This document shows positions 7,714 to 16,823 of a stretch of 61,223 bases of DNA, one piece after another. The notes beneath the pieces are model-generated. The model ran no database searches and was not told where the DNA came from. It saw nothing but the letters and a program-made list of their open reading frames with translations. The stretch spans positions 1 through 61,223 of the forward strand of contig JAJFFS010000001.1 in NCBI GenBank assembly GCA_021776515.1, read 5' to 3'. The DNA is from Robiginitomaculum sp. GTDB taxonomy: Bacteria > Pseudomonadota > Alphaproteobacteria > Caulobacterales > Maricaulaceae. Numbering within the stretch: the stretch's first letter is position 1; every line of letters begins with the position of its first letter. The translations under genes and the position numbers were made by a program.

Positions 7714-9471
7714 ATGTTTGACTTGAAAGTCTGCGGAGGAACCATTGTTAACGGAGATGGCGGCGCGCCGTTCAATGGCGATATGGCTATCCAGGATGGT
7801 AAAATTGTACAAATTGGCACTGTTTCAGGCCCGGCAAAGCGGGAGATAAACGCTCAGGGCGCGATAGTTACGCCCGGCATTATAGACGTGCACACACATT
7901 ATGATGGTCAGGCCGTGTGGGATGCAGATCTTGCACCGTCCTCCTGGCACGGCGTGACCAGTGTGTTGATGGGTAATTGTGGTGTTGGTTTTGCCCCTTT
8001 GCGTCCGGGTGATCAGGACCGACTGGTCAGTTTGATGGAGGGGGTAGAGGAAATTCCAGGCACGGCTCTGCACGAAGGACTGGATTGGCAGTGGGATAGC
8101 TTTGGTGACTATATGGATCGGCTGGCGGCCATTCCCCATGCAATTAATGTAGCAACACAGATCCCTCATGACCCTGTACGCCTTTATGTGATGGGTGATC
8201 GGGCAGAAACCCGCGAAACAGCAAGCGAAGATGATGTTCGCACCATGACGGCACTGGTCCATGAAGGACTGAAAGCCGGTGCGTTTGGGTTTTCAACAGG
8301 GCGTACTGACACGCACCGCACATCTGATGGCCACGATACGCCAGCCTCTATTGCCGAACGACAAGAACTGGAGGGGTTAGCATCAGCATTTCGGGGCTTG
8401 CCATATCGTATTTTATCGGCGGTTTCTGATTTTGACATGCACGAGGGCGAAGAACGCTTTGATCCGGAATTTGATATTCTGGAAGCCATGGCCCGCATTG
8501 CCGGGCGGCCCATGACCTTGTCCACCATGCAGCGGTTTTTGTACCCTGAACAATGGGAACGTATCGCCGGGCGTATTGAAAATGCCCGTGCCAATGGCCT
8601 GGATATGCGCATGCAAGTGGCCCCGCGTGGCGTTGGTGTATTGCAAGGGTTGCGCACAACGTTAAATGCACTGGTAGGCAAGCCCAGTTACCGCAAGATT
8701 ATGGATTTGCCATTTAAGGAAAAACTGGCAGCGTTACGAGACCCTGTAATGCGCCAGAAAATCCTGAGCGAAGGGCGAATAAGGGTGTCAGAAATAGACC
8801 CTGCGGCCCCACCGCAAATTGATCAGGTACTGGATAATCTGGATTTTCTATCCGCGCGCATGTTTCCACTTGGTGACCCACCCAATTATGAGCCAGCAGC
8901 AGAACACTCCATCCAGACCCGCGCCGAAGCGCGTGGTGTTAGTGTGCTGGAGGAATTATACGATCAGATGCTGGAAGATGATGGTGAAGCAATCATCTAT
9001 TTCCCCATTTTCAACTATAATGATGGCAATCTGGATACGGTGTATCGCATGATGACTCACCCGGCATCGCATTTGGGGCTGGGTGATGGTGGCGCACATG
9101 TGGGGACTATAGTGGATTCGGCATGGTCGAGCTTTTTCCTGGCGCACTGGACACGAGACCGCACACAAGGGGATGGCCAGCACATACCCCTTGAACGTGC
9201 GGTACAGATGACAAGCGCCGACCAGGCTGATTTTTTAGGGATCAAGGACCGTGGCCGTCTGCAACCTGGCCTGATGGCCGATATAAATATTATTGATATG
9301 GATCGCTTGCTGGTGCGTCGCCCACACATGATTTACGATCTTCCCGCCGGCGGACGGCGACTGGTGCAAGAGGCGCAAGGCTATATCGCCACTATGGTGG
9401 CGGGCGTTCCTATATTGGAAAATGATCAGCTTACCGGGGCTACGCCCGGGCATTTGCTGCGGGCGGTATAA
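7714..9471 (+). CDS. N-acyl-D-amino-acid deacylase family amidohydrolase
   Basis: A 585-residue metal-dependent amidohydrolase of the D-aminoacylase group, which hydrolyses N-acyl-D-amino acids in the cytoplasm. The first metal motif is H60-x-H62 in GIIDVHTHYDGQ, followed by the family segment LMGNCGVGFAP. A late metal-region segment GLGDGGAHVG and the C-terminal barrel-closing DRGRLQPGLMADINIID, typical of composite-domain amidohydrolases, are also present. A GTG four codons upstream is in frame; I prefer the ATG at 7714. There is no signal peptide. The gene stands alone between the AT-rich region and a convergent DUF1761 gene. The exact substrate (D-Asp, D-Glu or neutral acyl-D-amino acids) cannot be told. 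Confidence 0.85.
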   Translation: MFDLKVCGGTIVNGDGGAPFNGDMAIQDGKIVQIGTVSGPAKREINAQGAIVTPGIIDVHTHYDGQAVWDADLAPSSWHGVTSVLMGNCGVGFAPLRPGDQDRLVSLMEGVEEIPGTALHEGLDWQWDSFGDYMDRLAAIPHAINVATQIPHDPVRLYVMGDRAETRETASEDDVRTMTALVHEGLKAGAFGFSTGRTDTHRTSDGHDTPASIAERQELEGLASAFRGLPYRILSAVSDFDMHEGEERFDPEFDILEAMARIAGRPMTLSTMQRFLYPEQWERIAGRIENARANGLDMRMQVAPRGVGVLQGLRTTLNALVGKPSYRKIMDLPFKEKLAALRDPVMRQKILSEGRIRVSEIDPAAPPQIDQVLDNLDFLSARMFPLGDPPNYEPAAEHSIQTRAEARGVSVLEELYDQMLEDDGEAIIYFPIFNYNDGNLDTVYRMMTHPASHLGLGDGGAHVGTIVDSAWSSFFLAHWTRDRTQGDGQHIPLERAVQMTSADQADFLGIKDRGRLQPGLMADINIIDMDRLLVRRPHMIYDLPAGGRRLVQEAQGYIATMVAGVPILENDQLTGATPGHLLRAV

Positions 9472-9512
9472 AGGAAATCAGGGAAGGCCATGCGCACCTC
9501 CCCGCTATTTGA

Positions 9513-9923
9513 TTAACCAAAGAACGACCAGATAGCGGCAACCATTGCATAACCTATCAATGTATAGGCACCGTCAACCAAACCCATCTGGATCGGGTAA
9601 TCACCGTATATCCAGCCATAAGCGCTCGTGGTCAGACCAAAACAAACGGCAACAATGAGACCGTATTTGATGGCGGTGACAAGCTTGCGGACATCCAACC
9701 ATTTCAGCAACAGGCCAATACCGACAGATACGACGGCCACATTAATAAAACCCAGGGCCATTTGTACCGGTTGCTCAAAATTAAATTTCGTATTTGCGTC
9801 ATAACCCAACGCGCTCATCATCTCGTCTATAAACAAAATGCCGTACCAGACAAAGCCAAGCAAAAAGAAAGCGACGCTTGTGGCCAGAATGCCAACCATA
9901 TTCAATCCAAAGACTTTAGGCAT
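9513..9923 (-). CDS. DUF1761 family membrane protein
   Basis: A 136-residue protein with four predicted membrane helices and the DUF1761 features: N-terminal ATSVAFFLLGFVWYGILF, then an acidic short loop, ALGFINVAVVSVGIGLLLKWL, and a C-terminal TLIGYAMVAAIWSFFG. The ATG at 9921-9923 follows a GGGGGGT ribosome binding site, so I chose it over an in-frame start 18 codons upstream. It is convergent with the deacylase gene and divergent from metG. The function of the family is unknown. Confidence 0.8.
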   Translation of the reverse strand: MPKVFGLNMVGILATSVAFFLLGFVWYGILFIDEMMSALGYDANTKFNFEQPVQMALGFINVAVVSVGIGLLLKWLDVRKLVTAIKYGLIVAVCFGLTTSAYGWIYGDYPIQMGLVDGAYTLIGYAMVAAIWSFFG

Positions 9924-10055
9924 TGGTTTACCCCCCGTTATATGATGGTCGCCCTTGTCAGCGCGCCATCGCCCCACTAGTTCATGATGGTCTTATCTGC
10001 CGTCCAAGCATGTAAACTAGTTTACTTTGTAGCATTTTTCTAGTCAGGAAAAAAA

Positions 10056-11765
10056 ATGAATCGGATTCTTATCACCTCGGCTTTGCCCTACATTAACGGG
10101 ATCAAGCATTTGGGGAACCTTGCCGGTTCAATGTTGCCTGCTGACATCATTGCCCGTTTTGAGCGATTGCGTGCAAATGAAGTGCTCTATATCTGCGCCA
10201 CAGATGAACATGGCACACCGGCTGAGCTGGCAGCCGCCAGTGCCGGACAATCCGTGCGCGCCTATTGCGATGAACAGTTTGAGGTGCAACGTCGGGCATG
10301 CGAAGGTTTTGACCTTTCCTTTGATCATTTTGGCCGCTCTTCCAATGCCCCCAATGCGCAACTGACACAGCATTTTGCCGATGTACTGGAAGATAACGGA
10401 CTGATCGAGGAACGGGTTTCCGAACAGGTCTATTCACTAGATGACAAACGGTTTTTGCCAGACCGCTATGTTGAGGGCACCTGCCCGCATTGCAGCTATG
10501 AAAAGGCACGCGGTGATCAATGTGATGATTGTGGCCGGATACTGGATCCGGTGGACCTGATTGAGCCGTATTCAACCATTTCTGGCTCGAAAAAACTGGA
10601 AGTACGGGAAACCCGCCATTTGTTTTTGCGCCAGTCCAAAATGCAAACCCGCGTGCGTACGTGGGTGGAAAGTGCAACTGACTGGCCACCTTTGGCGCGC
10701 TCCATTGCGCTCAAATGGCTGGACGAGGGCTTGCAGGACCGCGCCATAACGCGGGATTTAAGCTGGGGTATCCCGGTTTTGCGTCATGGCAAACCACGCC
10801 CGGGTTTCGAAAACAAGGTGTTCTATGTCTGGTTTGACGCCCCCATTGAATACATTGGCGCTACCCAGGAACATACAGAGGCATGCGGCGAAAACTGGGA
10901 AAGTTGGTGGCGCACTGATAAAGGTGCCGATGATGTCACCTATGTGCAGTTTATGGGCAAAGACAATGTGGCCTTCCATACGGTCAGCTTCCCCATCACC
11001 TTGCTGGGCTCTGGTGAACCATGGAAGACCGTGGACAAGTTAAAGGCTTTTAACTGGGTTACCTGGTATGGCGGCAAGTTCTCCACCTCGCAAAACCGTG
11101 GTATTTTTATGGATCAGGCGCTGGAACTTGCACCATCTGACCTCTGGCGCTGGCATTTGATGGCCAATGCCCCCGAAAGCGCGGACGCGGCTTTCACGCT
11201 GGAACACTTCCAGAGCACCGTGAACAAGGACCTGGCGGATGTTCTGGGTAACTTTGTCAACCGGATCACCCGTTTTGCCACCTCAAAGATGGATGGTGCC
11301 GTACCCGGTGGCGGCACACCTGGTGCGCTGGAAAATGAGCTATCAGCGCAACTTCAAACTCGCCTTATCGCCTTGACCGGATATTATGAAGCTATGGAAT
11401 TTCGCAAAGCCATGGCTGAAACCCGGGCCATCTGGGCCATGGGCAATGAATACCTGGCTGAAGCTGCCCCATGGACGACGTTAAAGACAGATACGGATGC
11501 GGCAGCATTATCTGTCCGCACAGGACTTAACCTGGTGGCCATCGCCGCCATAATTGCGCAGCCTGTAATTCCACAGGCTGCGGCAAAAATTCTGGATGCT
11601 CTGAGCGTGCCGGAAGAAAACCGCAATTGGCCAGAGGCTACAGATGCAAGCTTGCTAAGCGCATTACCCATAGGTCTCAAGTTCACACCACCAGACGTGC
11701 TTTTCACCAAAATCACGGATGAAGACGTTACAGAATGGGGTGAACAGTTTGGGGCAGAATGTTAG
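10056..11765 (+). CDS. metG: Methionyl-tRNA synthetase
   Basis: Class I synthetase that charges tRNA-Met, 569 residues. The HIGH-type motif is HLGN (residues 18-21) and the KMSKS-type loop is KFSTSQNRG (about residue 341). The zinc knuckle in the connective peptide is CPHC...CDDC (about 144-160). The N-terminus [19 protein letters not shown] and the segment [12 protein letters not shown] are family signatures. It ends without the C-terminal dimerisation (Trbp111-like) domain found in longer MetG proteins. The gene is preceded by a short AT-rich leader and is convergent, by 3 bp, with the low-complexity gene to its right. Confidence 0.95.
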   Translation: MNRILITSALPYINGIKHLGNLAGSMLPADIIARFERLRANEVLYICATDEHGTPAELAAASAGQSVRAYCDEQFEVQRRACEGFDLSFDHFGRSSNAPNAQLTQHFADVLEDNGLIEERVSEQVYSLDDKRFLPDRYVEGTCPHCSYEKARGDQCDDCGRILDPVDLIEPYSTISGSKKLEVRETRHLFLRQSKMQTRVRTWVESATDWPPLARSIALKWLDEGLQDRAITRDLSWGIPVLRHGKPRPGFENKVFYVWFDAPIEYIGATQEHTEACGENWESWWRTDKGADDVTYVQFMGKDNVAFHTVSFPITLLGSGEPWKTVDKLKAFNWVTWYGGKFSTSQNRGIFMDQALELAPSDLWRWHLMANAPESADAAFTLEHFQSTVNKDLADVLGNFVNRITRFATSKMDGAVPGGGTPGALENELSAQLQTRLIALTGYYEAMEFRKAMAETRAIWAMGNEYLAEAAPWTTLKTDTDAAALSVRTGLNLVAIAAIIAQPVIPQAAAKILDALSVPEENRNWPEATDASLLSALPIGLKFTPPDVLFTKITDEDVTEWGEQFGAEC

Positions 11766-11768
11766 CGC

Positions 11769-12098
11769 TCAGCTTTCGCTAGCACCTTCTGCTTCTGCTT
11801 CTGCCTCACCCTCGGCTTCGGCTTCAGTTTCTGCCTCACCCTCGGCTTCAGTTTCAGTTTCAGTTTCAGTTTCTGCCTCACCCTCGGCTTCAGCTTCGCC
11901 CACGGCTTCACTTTCACCTTCTGCCTCAGCTCCGTCATAATCGCCCATCACGTCATCTGTGATGACTGCTTCTGATGGTTCTTCAATGACTTCTGGTGCG
12001 TCTTGGGCTTCAGGTTCAGCGGGAGCAGACAGGCTATAATTAAGCAACCCCCCGCCTAATCCTGCCAGCAATAAACTCATAATTCCACGAATTAGCAT
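11769..12098 (-). CDS. Exported low-complexity Glu/Ala-rich acidic protein
   Basis: A protein of 109 residues. The ATG at 12096-12098 follows a strong AAAGGGGGAA ribosome binding site. The N-terminus MLIRGIMSLLLAGLGGGLL is a signal peptide or membrane anchor. After a spacer with acidic residues the last 55 or so residues consist only of Glu alternating with Ala, Gly or Thr, encoded by short GCTTCT/GCCTCA/GTTTCA-like hexamer repeats on the plus strand. The tail would be very acidic and disordered or helical. Repeat-number variation would not shift the frame. The function is unknown; a periplasmic spacer or cation-binding tail is conceivable. Confidence 0.6.
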   Translation of the reverse strand: MLIRGIMSLLLAGLGGGLLNYSLSAPAEPEAQDAPEVIEEPSEAVITDDVMGDYDGAEAEGESEAVGEAEAEGEAETETETETEAEGEAETEAEAEGEAEAEAEGASES

Positions 12099-12315
12099 GA
12101 TACTTCCCCCTTTAGAACACTTTCGTAACACAATTCAAATGTACGAAGCGAGAGAATTAGTGTGGGAGGAGAAGTTTTTTTGCATGTACTCGCTGGACGG
12201 GTTTTACGATCAGGATTTTATGCTGATGTCGAGGCAAAAAAACATCGCTACCTTGCGTTATTGGTGTAAAATATGAGAAAACACCTAATGCTGAGTAGAT
12301 GAAAGCAGGTGAGTT

Positions 12316-13779
12316 ATGAAGGATTCAAAAGAACTGACGCCGTGGAAACACAAACTGGGGCTGGAGGGTAAAAAGGGTGAGAAGAGAAATTCTCATTTAC
12401 CATTTTTACCTGAAATTTCAGAAAAAAAACTAAGCCGTGAGCTTAAGTTGGGCCGTTTGGCAAAAGATGTGCGACGCAGTGGAGAGGCTTCTTCAGAGAC
12501 ACAGGTCGGAGAGATTATTGAAGGAAAGCTTTCCAACCATTTAGGTGACATCCATGAAAAGGGGCTGGGCCAGTTTAAAGGACGCATCAAACACCTAAAA
12601 GGTATGGTCTCTCGCTATGCCGGGGCATTTGACACTGAACCTTTGGAAACAGCACTCGAAGGCACTATACATGAGATAGAGCAGGAGACCCTGCGCCATG
12701 GTGCAACATTGGAACGCTTGCGCACTGAATACGAGGATGCAGATCAGCATTATCAGGAATTTCGTGAAACCCATGGCTTGAAACGCCCGCCGGACCTTTC
12801 TGCGGGCCTCGTCGGTGCACTGCCAATATTCATTATGATGATGGTCATCGAAGCCGGGGCCAATATGTTTTTTTTCAGCCCGGGCAGTGATTTTGGTTTG
12901 CTGGGTGGGTTTTTCTATTCGGTTATCATCAGCGTGCTGAACATCGGTGGAGCCGCTCTTTTTGGTTATGCCTTTTTTCGCTGGCTTAACAGTCGGTCCT
13001 TTTTCCGCCGGGTGCTGGGTTCATTAATGGCACTGGTGTTTGTAAGTTTTCTTCTTGTTTTAAATGTTGTTGTTGGTTTCTACCGTTCCGCTTTCGTCAC
13101 TTTAGGCGGTGAGGGTAATGGTAATTTGCTGCAAACAGCCATTGGTCACATCATGGCCCTTGATTTTGGGATACTGGATGAATTTTCGTTTGCGATGATG
13201 TTGATCGGCATCACATTAGGTGCCCTTGCCTGCGCCAAGGGCGCAAGGGTTGGTGATGCTTATCCGGGATACCACAGGGTTTACAAGTTTCGTGAAAATT
13301 ATCGTCAGCGCTTTGAGAGTGAAGCCGACGTTTTGGCGGAGCATTTAGGAAGTTTACGCGACAAGGCGCTGAGTGATATTGAGAGCTTTCAGGAACAGGC
13401 GCGCAATTCAATTGCGCCATACCGGGAAATTGGCAAAGAGATCAGTGAGCTGATGTCCAGGTTTGACGCCTTTGAGGCCCATTTGGAAAACGTAGGCAAT
13501 GAAGTTCTTGGCTCGTACCATGGCTCCAAACAACTCACGGCTTCAAATAACAATAAAAAGCACTTCAAACATCAATGGGTGCTGCCGGGTAAACTGTTCG
13601 CCTTTGGAGAGCCCAATGCCCGGTTTGTTAAACTGGCTGGCGATTCTGTACTGGGTGAAATCATGAATGAGGGACGCATTCAAAACGCGCTGGATAAAGC
13701 AAATACAATGCGTAAACGGGTTTTGGACACCTTGAACCGGATGGAGCATTTATTTGTTGCCCGCCAGGGTTCACTATAA
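12316..13779 (+). CDS. Four-helix membrane protein with flanking coiled coils, unknown
   Basis: A 487-residue protein that I do not recognise. The N-terminal 160 residues are charged and helical (coiled-coil-like around 70-150). Four membrane helices follow at about 163-186, 196-222, 232-256 and 289-306, with an acidic/Gly-rich loop near 263-272. The C-terminal 170 residues are again helical, with a long coiled coil from about 325 to 410. Both large domains should lie on the same side, probably the cytoplasm. The ATG has a GGTGAG ribosome binding site. The stop codon touches the start of the next gene, so the two are a translationally coupled pair. Mechanosensing, envelope scaffold and defence roles are all open. 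Confidence 0.75.
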   Translation: MKDSKELTPWKHKLGLEGKKGEKRNSHLPFLPEISEKKLSRELKLGRLAKDVRRSGEASSETQVGEIIEGKLSNHLGDIHEKGLGQFKGRIKHLKGMVSRYAGAFDTEPLETALEGTIHEIEQETLRHGATLERLRTEYEDADQHYQEFRETHGLKRPPDLSAGLVGALPIFIMMMVIEAGANMFFFSPGSDFGLLGGFFYSVIISVLNIGGAALFGYAFFRWLNSRSFFRRVLGSLMALVFVSFLLVLNVVVGFYRSAFVTLGGEGNGNLLQTAIGHIMALDFGILDEFSFAMMLIGITLGALACAKGARVGDAYPGYHRVYKFRENYRQRFESEADVLAEHLGSLRDKALSDIESFQEQARNSIAPYREIGKEISELMSRFDAFEAHLENVGNEVLGSYHGSKQLTASNNNKKHFKHQWVLPGKLFAFGEPNARFVKLAGDSVLGEIMNEGRIQNALDKANTMRKRVLDTLNRMEHLFVARQGSL

Positions 13780-14607
13780 ATGGCCATCAGACGTAGGCGT
13801 TCTCGCAGCTCATTTGATGCTGGTTTGCTCTTTGGCTGGATCGGTGCCTTTGTAGCAGTAGCTATTCTTGTTGTTGCGGGAATTGGTTTGATGCGGTTAC
13901 GCGGGGATCTGGCCAACAGGGATTCTGTGTCCTTATGCACAACCAAAAATCCGGCGGCGATTACCGCCCTTTTATTTGATTCCAGTGATAGTTTAAGCGC
14001 TTTACAGCAAATCAAAGTTCGTCAAATTCTGGATGCCACCCTTCAAACTGTGGCAAAAGGCGAGAGGGTGGACGTCTATATGGCAACAGCAGAAGCCGGA
14101 CAACTCGCCCGCCCTCTCTTTAGCAAGTGTAATCCTGCCGCTGTTGAAGGGGCAACAGGATTGAGTGAAAACCCGGAACGGATGCTGGAATTAAGACGCA
14201 CGCAATTCGTGCAGCCGCTGGAGCACGCCATAGAAAAGGCCTTACAAGCAAAATCACGTAAAACATCTCCTATTTTAGAAACAATTGCGGCAGCAAGTGT
14301 ACAATCTTATGGGCGGGCAAGCACGGGATATGGGCCTCGAAGAGGAACTTACCGGCTTGTTGTTGTATCTGATTTTTTACAAAACAGTGACGTTTTAACC
14401 CACTATAAAGCCTTCCCGGATGTCAATGAGTTTTCATCAATGGCGGGGTGGGTAAGTACACTTGCAAGTTTAAATGGCGTATCAACTAACATGATATATA
14501 TAAATAGGCCTGGATCATTACGCTTTCAAAACAACAAACATAGAATATGGTGGTGCGAATACTTAATAAAACGCGGAGCAACTGCCTGTGAAATAGAACA
14601 ATTATAA
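13780..14607 (+). CDS. Membrane-anchored VWA-like protein, partner of the preceding gene
   Basis: A 275-residue protein with an Arg-rich start (RRRRSRS), one membrane helix (about residues 15-40) and a soluble domain of about 220 residues. The first strand ends in D67-S-S69-D-S71, which fits the D-x-S-x-S metal site of von Willebrand A domains. A later strand LVVVSDFLQNSD resembles the VWA aspartate strand. Further conserved-looking segments are PLFSKCNPA and SPILETIAAAS. By the positive-inside rule the domain would face the periplasm. The ATG directly follows the upstream stop. The end of the gene is more AT-rich than its start. I infer a complex with the upstream membrane protein; no function is known to me. 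Confidence 0.72.
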   Translation: MAIRRRRSRSSFDAGLLFGWIGAFVAVAILVVAGIGLMRLRGDLANRDSVSLCTTKNPAAITALLFDSSDSLSALQQIKVRQILDATLQTVAKGERVDVYMATAEAGQLARPLFSKCNPAAVEGATGLSENPERMLELRRTQFVQPLEHAIEKALQAKSRKTSPILETIAAASVQSYGRASTGYGPRRGTYRLVVVSDFLQNSDVLTHYKAFPDVNEFSSMAGWVSTLASLNGVSTNMIYINRPGSLRFQNNKHRIWWCEYLIKRGATACEIEQL

Positions 14608-14806
14608 AAATACCATTGCTTTAATAAAGGAATTTTACACGCCACGCGAGTGTTCTTTTTTATAATGTTCCCATTTTTGGTGCAAAGCATGGCCAACCCT
14701 GATTTATTGAGATAAGAAACCATTCTGGGTGTTTTATTATGATTGCCCGGATATTTATTTGAAACAGCCTGGACATAAAAACAGTCCGGGCACTAAGGGG
14801 GTAAAA

Positions 14807-15034
14807 ATGCGAGGGATTGGCATTATCCTGATTTTGGTCGGGTTAGGCGCTATTGGTATCAAAGCCGGCGCAGTTTATGGTGGTGTGGATTTAGCACCAT
14901 ATTTCGGGATGGTTTTTGACCACGCCCATGGTTTAATTGCAAAATATGGCGACATGGCCGATTATGGCATCCGTGGTGCCGTAGTGCTTTTGGGCATTGT
15001 GTTCTTGATGCTTCATTCTGGTGATGACGAATAA
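14807..15034 (+). CDS. Small two-helix membrane protein
   Basis: A 75-residue protein with a GGGGGT ribosome binding site before the ATG at 14807. The first helix is MRGIGIILILVGLGAIGIK and the second is near the C-terminus (GAVVLLGIVFLML), separated by about 35 residues (FDHAHGLIAKYGDMADYG). The C-terminus is acidic (SGDDE). No family is recognised. An in-frame start 26 codons upstream exists but lacks a binding site. The gene ends one base before the stop of the convergent glycosyltransferase gene. Confidence 0.6.
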   Translation: MRGIGIILILVGLGAIGIKAGAVYGGVDLAPYFGMVFDHAHGLIAKYGDMADYGIRGAVVLLGIVFLMLHSGDDE

Positions 15035-15035
15035 G

Positions 15036-16223
15036 TCACTGAATAGTTGTTTTTGGACGATTTGATCCGGTAATTGCATCACGGTAGTTTTCTACGAGAC
15101 CTGCCAAAATTGCATCCCATTCAAATTCATGTGCCGCTTGAATTGCTGCACGACCTAAGGTCGTGCGCAATTTTTGCGATTTTATCATCGCGCCCAGATG
15201 AAGAGCAAAGTCTTTGTGATTGCCAAACGGTGCCATAAACCCGGTTTTATTTTGTAAAACCAGTGAACGGCTTCCCGTTGCCTCCGCACACATACATGGG
15301 AGGCCGCTGGCCATGGCCTCCAGTGTTACATTGCCGAAAGTTTCCGAGATGCTGGGGTTAAAAAAAATATCGGATGAGGCATAGGCGCGAGCCAGTGGTT
15401 CATCCGACAGGTGGCCTGTGAAATGTGCGCCTGGTAGTCGTTTTTGCAGTCTGGCGCGTTCGGGCCCCTCCCCTACAATCATCACTTTGTGGGCAAAATT
15501 CTGCTTTTCAAGTATTTCGATAACTTCGGCAAAGAATTCCAGCCCCTTTTCCAGCACCACTCGCCCGGTGAACGAGATCACCACATCATCATCAGCGAAC
15601 CCGATGCTGCGTCGCCAGGCAAGATCACGCCAGGCAGGGTTGAAACGCTCACAATCCACTCCGCGGCTCCAGATGCGAAGATCGGTTTTAAAATTTTCCT
15701 TGCGCAATTCCTCAACCATGGAATCTGATGGTGCATATACCTGGTCACACAGACTGTAAAAATGATGAAGGTATTTATTCAGAGGTTTTTCCAGCAACCC
15801 AATACCGTAATAGCGCCCATAGGTATCAAAGCGCGTATGAAACGAGGCAACAGCAGGCAGTTTCCAGCGTTTGGCCAGACGAATAGCCGAGGAACACATA
15901 GGGTCAGGTGAGGCCAGGTGAAAAATGGTCGGTTGAAAGGCCTTCAGTTTAGCTTTGATGCGCGGTGAAAGGCCTAGTCCCAGGCGATATTCAGAACGCA
16001 TGGGGATAGGAATAGAAGGCACAGAAACAAGCGTACCATTATGCTCAAACGCGGCCTCTTTGGCCGTTGGTGCAAAAACCATCACAGCAATATTTTGCCG
16101 TTCAAGATAGTCCACAAGCCGGTTTAGCGCCCGCGCCGGACCATCCATAATATAATTATAATTTCCTGCGAAAATGGCAACGCGCAAAGGTGTTTGCATG
16201 GAATCTTCCCTGTTCATACTCAA
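15036..16223 (-). CDS. Glycosyltransferase, GT4 family
   Basis: A 395-residue cytoplasmic or membrane-associated GT-B glycosyltransferase. The N-terminal Rossmann half starts with LRVAIFAGNYNYIMDGPARAL. The C-terminal half has SFTGRVVLEKGLEFF, IVGEGPERARL and the retaining-enzyme motif E-x7-E in SETFGNVTLEAMASGLP. The architecture resembles GDP-mannose-dependent mannosyltransferases and sulfolipid synthase SqdX; the sugar donor cannot be decided. ATGs eight codons into the ORF and at its start are both possible. It stands alone, with no polysaccharide cluster nearby, which favours a lipid glycosylation role over capsule synthesis. Confidence 0.85.
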   Translation of the reverse strand: MSMNREDSMQTPLRVAIFAGNYNYIMDGPARALNRLVDYLERQNIAVMVFAPTAKEAAFEHNGTLVSVPSIPIPMRSEYRLGLGLSPRIKAKLKAFQPTIFHLASPDPMCSSAIRLAKRWKLPAVASFHTRFDTYGRYYGIGLLEKPLNKYLHHFYSLCDQVYAPSDSMVEELRKENFKTDLRIWSRGVDCERFNPAWRDLAWRRSIGFADDDVVISFTGRVVLEKGLEFFAEVIEILEKQNFAHKVMIVGEGPERARLQKRLPGAHFTGHLSDEPLARAYASSDIFFNPSISETFGNVTLEAMASGLPCMCAEATGSRSLVLQNKTGFMAPFGNHKDFALHLGAMIKSQKLRTTLGRAAIQAAHEFEWDAILAGLVENYRDAITGSNRPKTTIQ

Positions 16224-16392
16224 CTGGTCCTAGCCTGATTTACAGAGGATTGTGGCAACAATATTGCCATTGATGTTGTAGGCAGTGATATAGGTAAATT
16301 TCGATACAGTTGCCAGAACTTTGCTGTAGTTTAAAGTTAGTGATTGTGGCTCAGCTCTTGATCCAGCCATGAAACTTTTCCATATATAACTT

Positions 16393-16752
16393 ATGGCAAG
16401 CACCAGACCCAGACCACAGATTGTTTCCCTATCCGATGCCGCCGCGGCACGGGTAAAAGAGATCATGAGCGAGCGTGGCAAAGGTTATTTGCGCGTCGGC
16501 GTTGCTAATGGAGGGTGTGCCGGCATGGAATATGTCATGGATTACGCCGATGCTCCGGCAACACTTGATGAAATAGTTGAGGACAAGGAGGTGACTATTT
16601 TGGTCGATGCCTCTGCGGTTCTTTTTCTTTTGGGCGCACAGATTGATTACGAAACAACAGCGCTTCATTCCAAGTTTGTTTTTTCAAACCCGAACGAGAC
16701 CGACGCATGTGGTTGCGGCATTAGCGTGACAATCGAGCCCGCCAAGGCCTGA
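16393..16752 (+). CDS. A-type iron-sulfur cluster carrier (IscA/SufA/ErpA)
   Basis: A 119-residue HesB/IscA-family protein that carries Fe-S clusters to apo-enzymes. The three ligand cysteines are visible: one in NGGCAGMEY and the pair in ACGCGISV near the C-terminus. The body IVSLSDAAAARVKEIM is typical of the fold. No isc or suf genes are adjacent; in many alphaproteobacteria a SufA copy sits at the end of the suf operon, so here the gene is detached. SufA versus ErpA cannot be decided from these motifs. It is divergent from the glycosyltransferase gene. Confidence 0.88.
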   Translation: MASTRPRPQIVSLSDAAAARVKEIMSERGKGYLRVGVANGGCAGMEYVMDYADAPATLDEIVEDKEVTILVDASAVLFLLGAQIDYETTALHSKFVFSNPNETDACGCGISVTIEPAKA

Positions 16753-16823
16753 GTTTTCCGGCTGAACATATCCTGATTGAGCCTTATAACCGCATAGCCG
16801 CGCCGGTTTTGGTCGTGTCTGAC

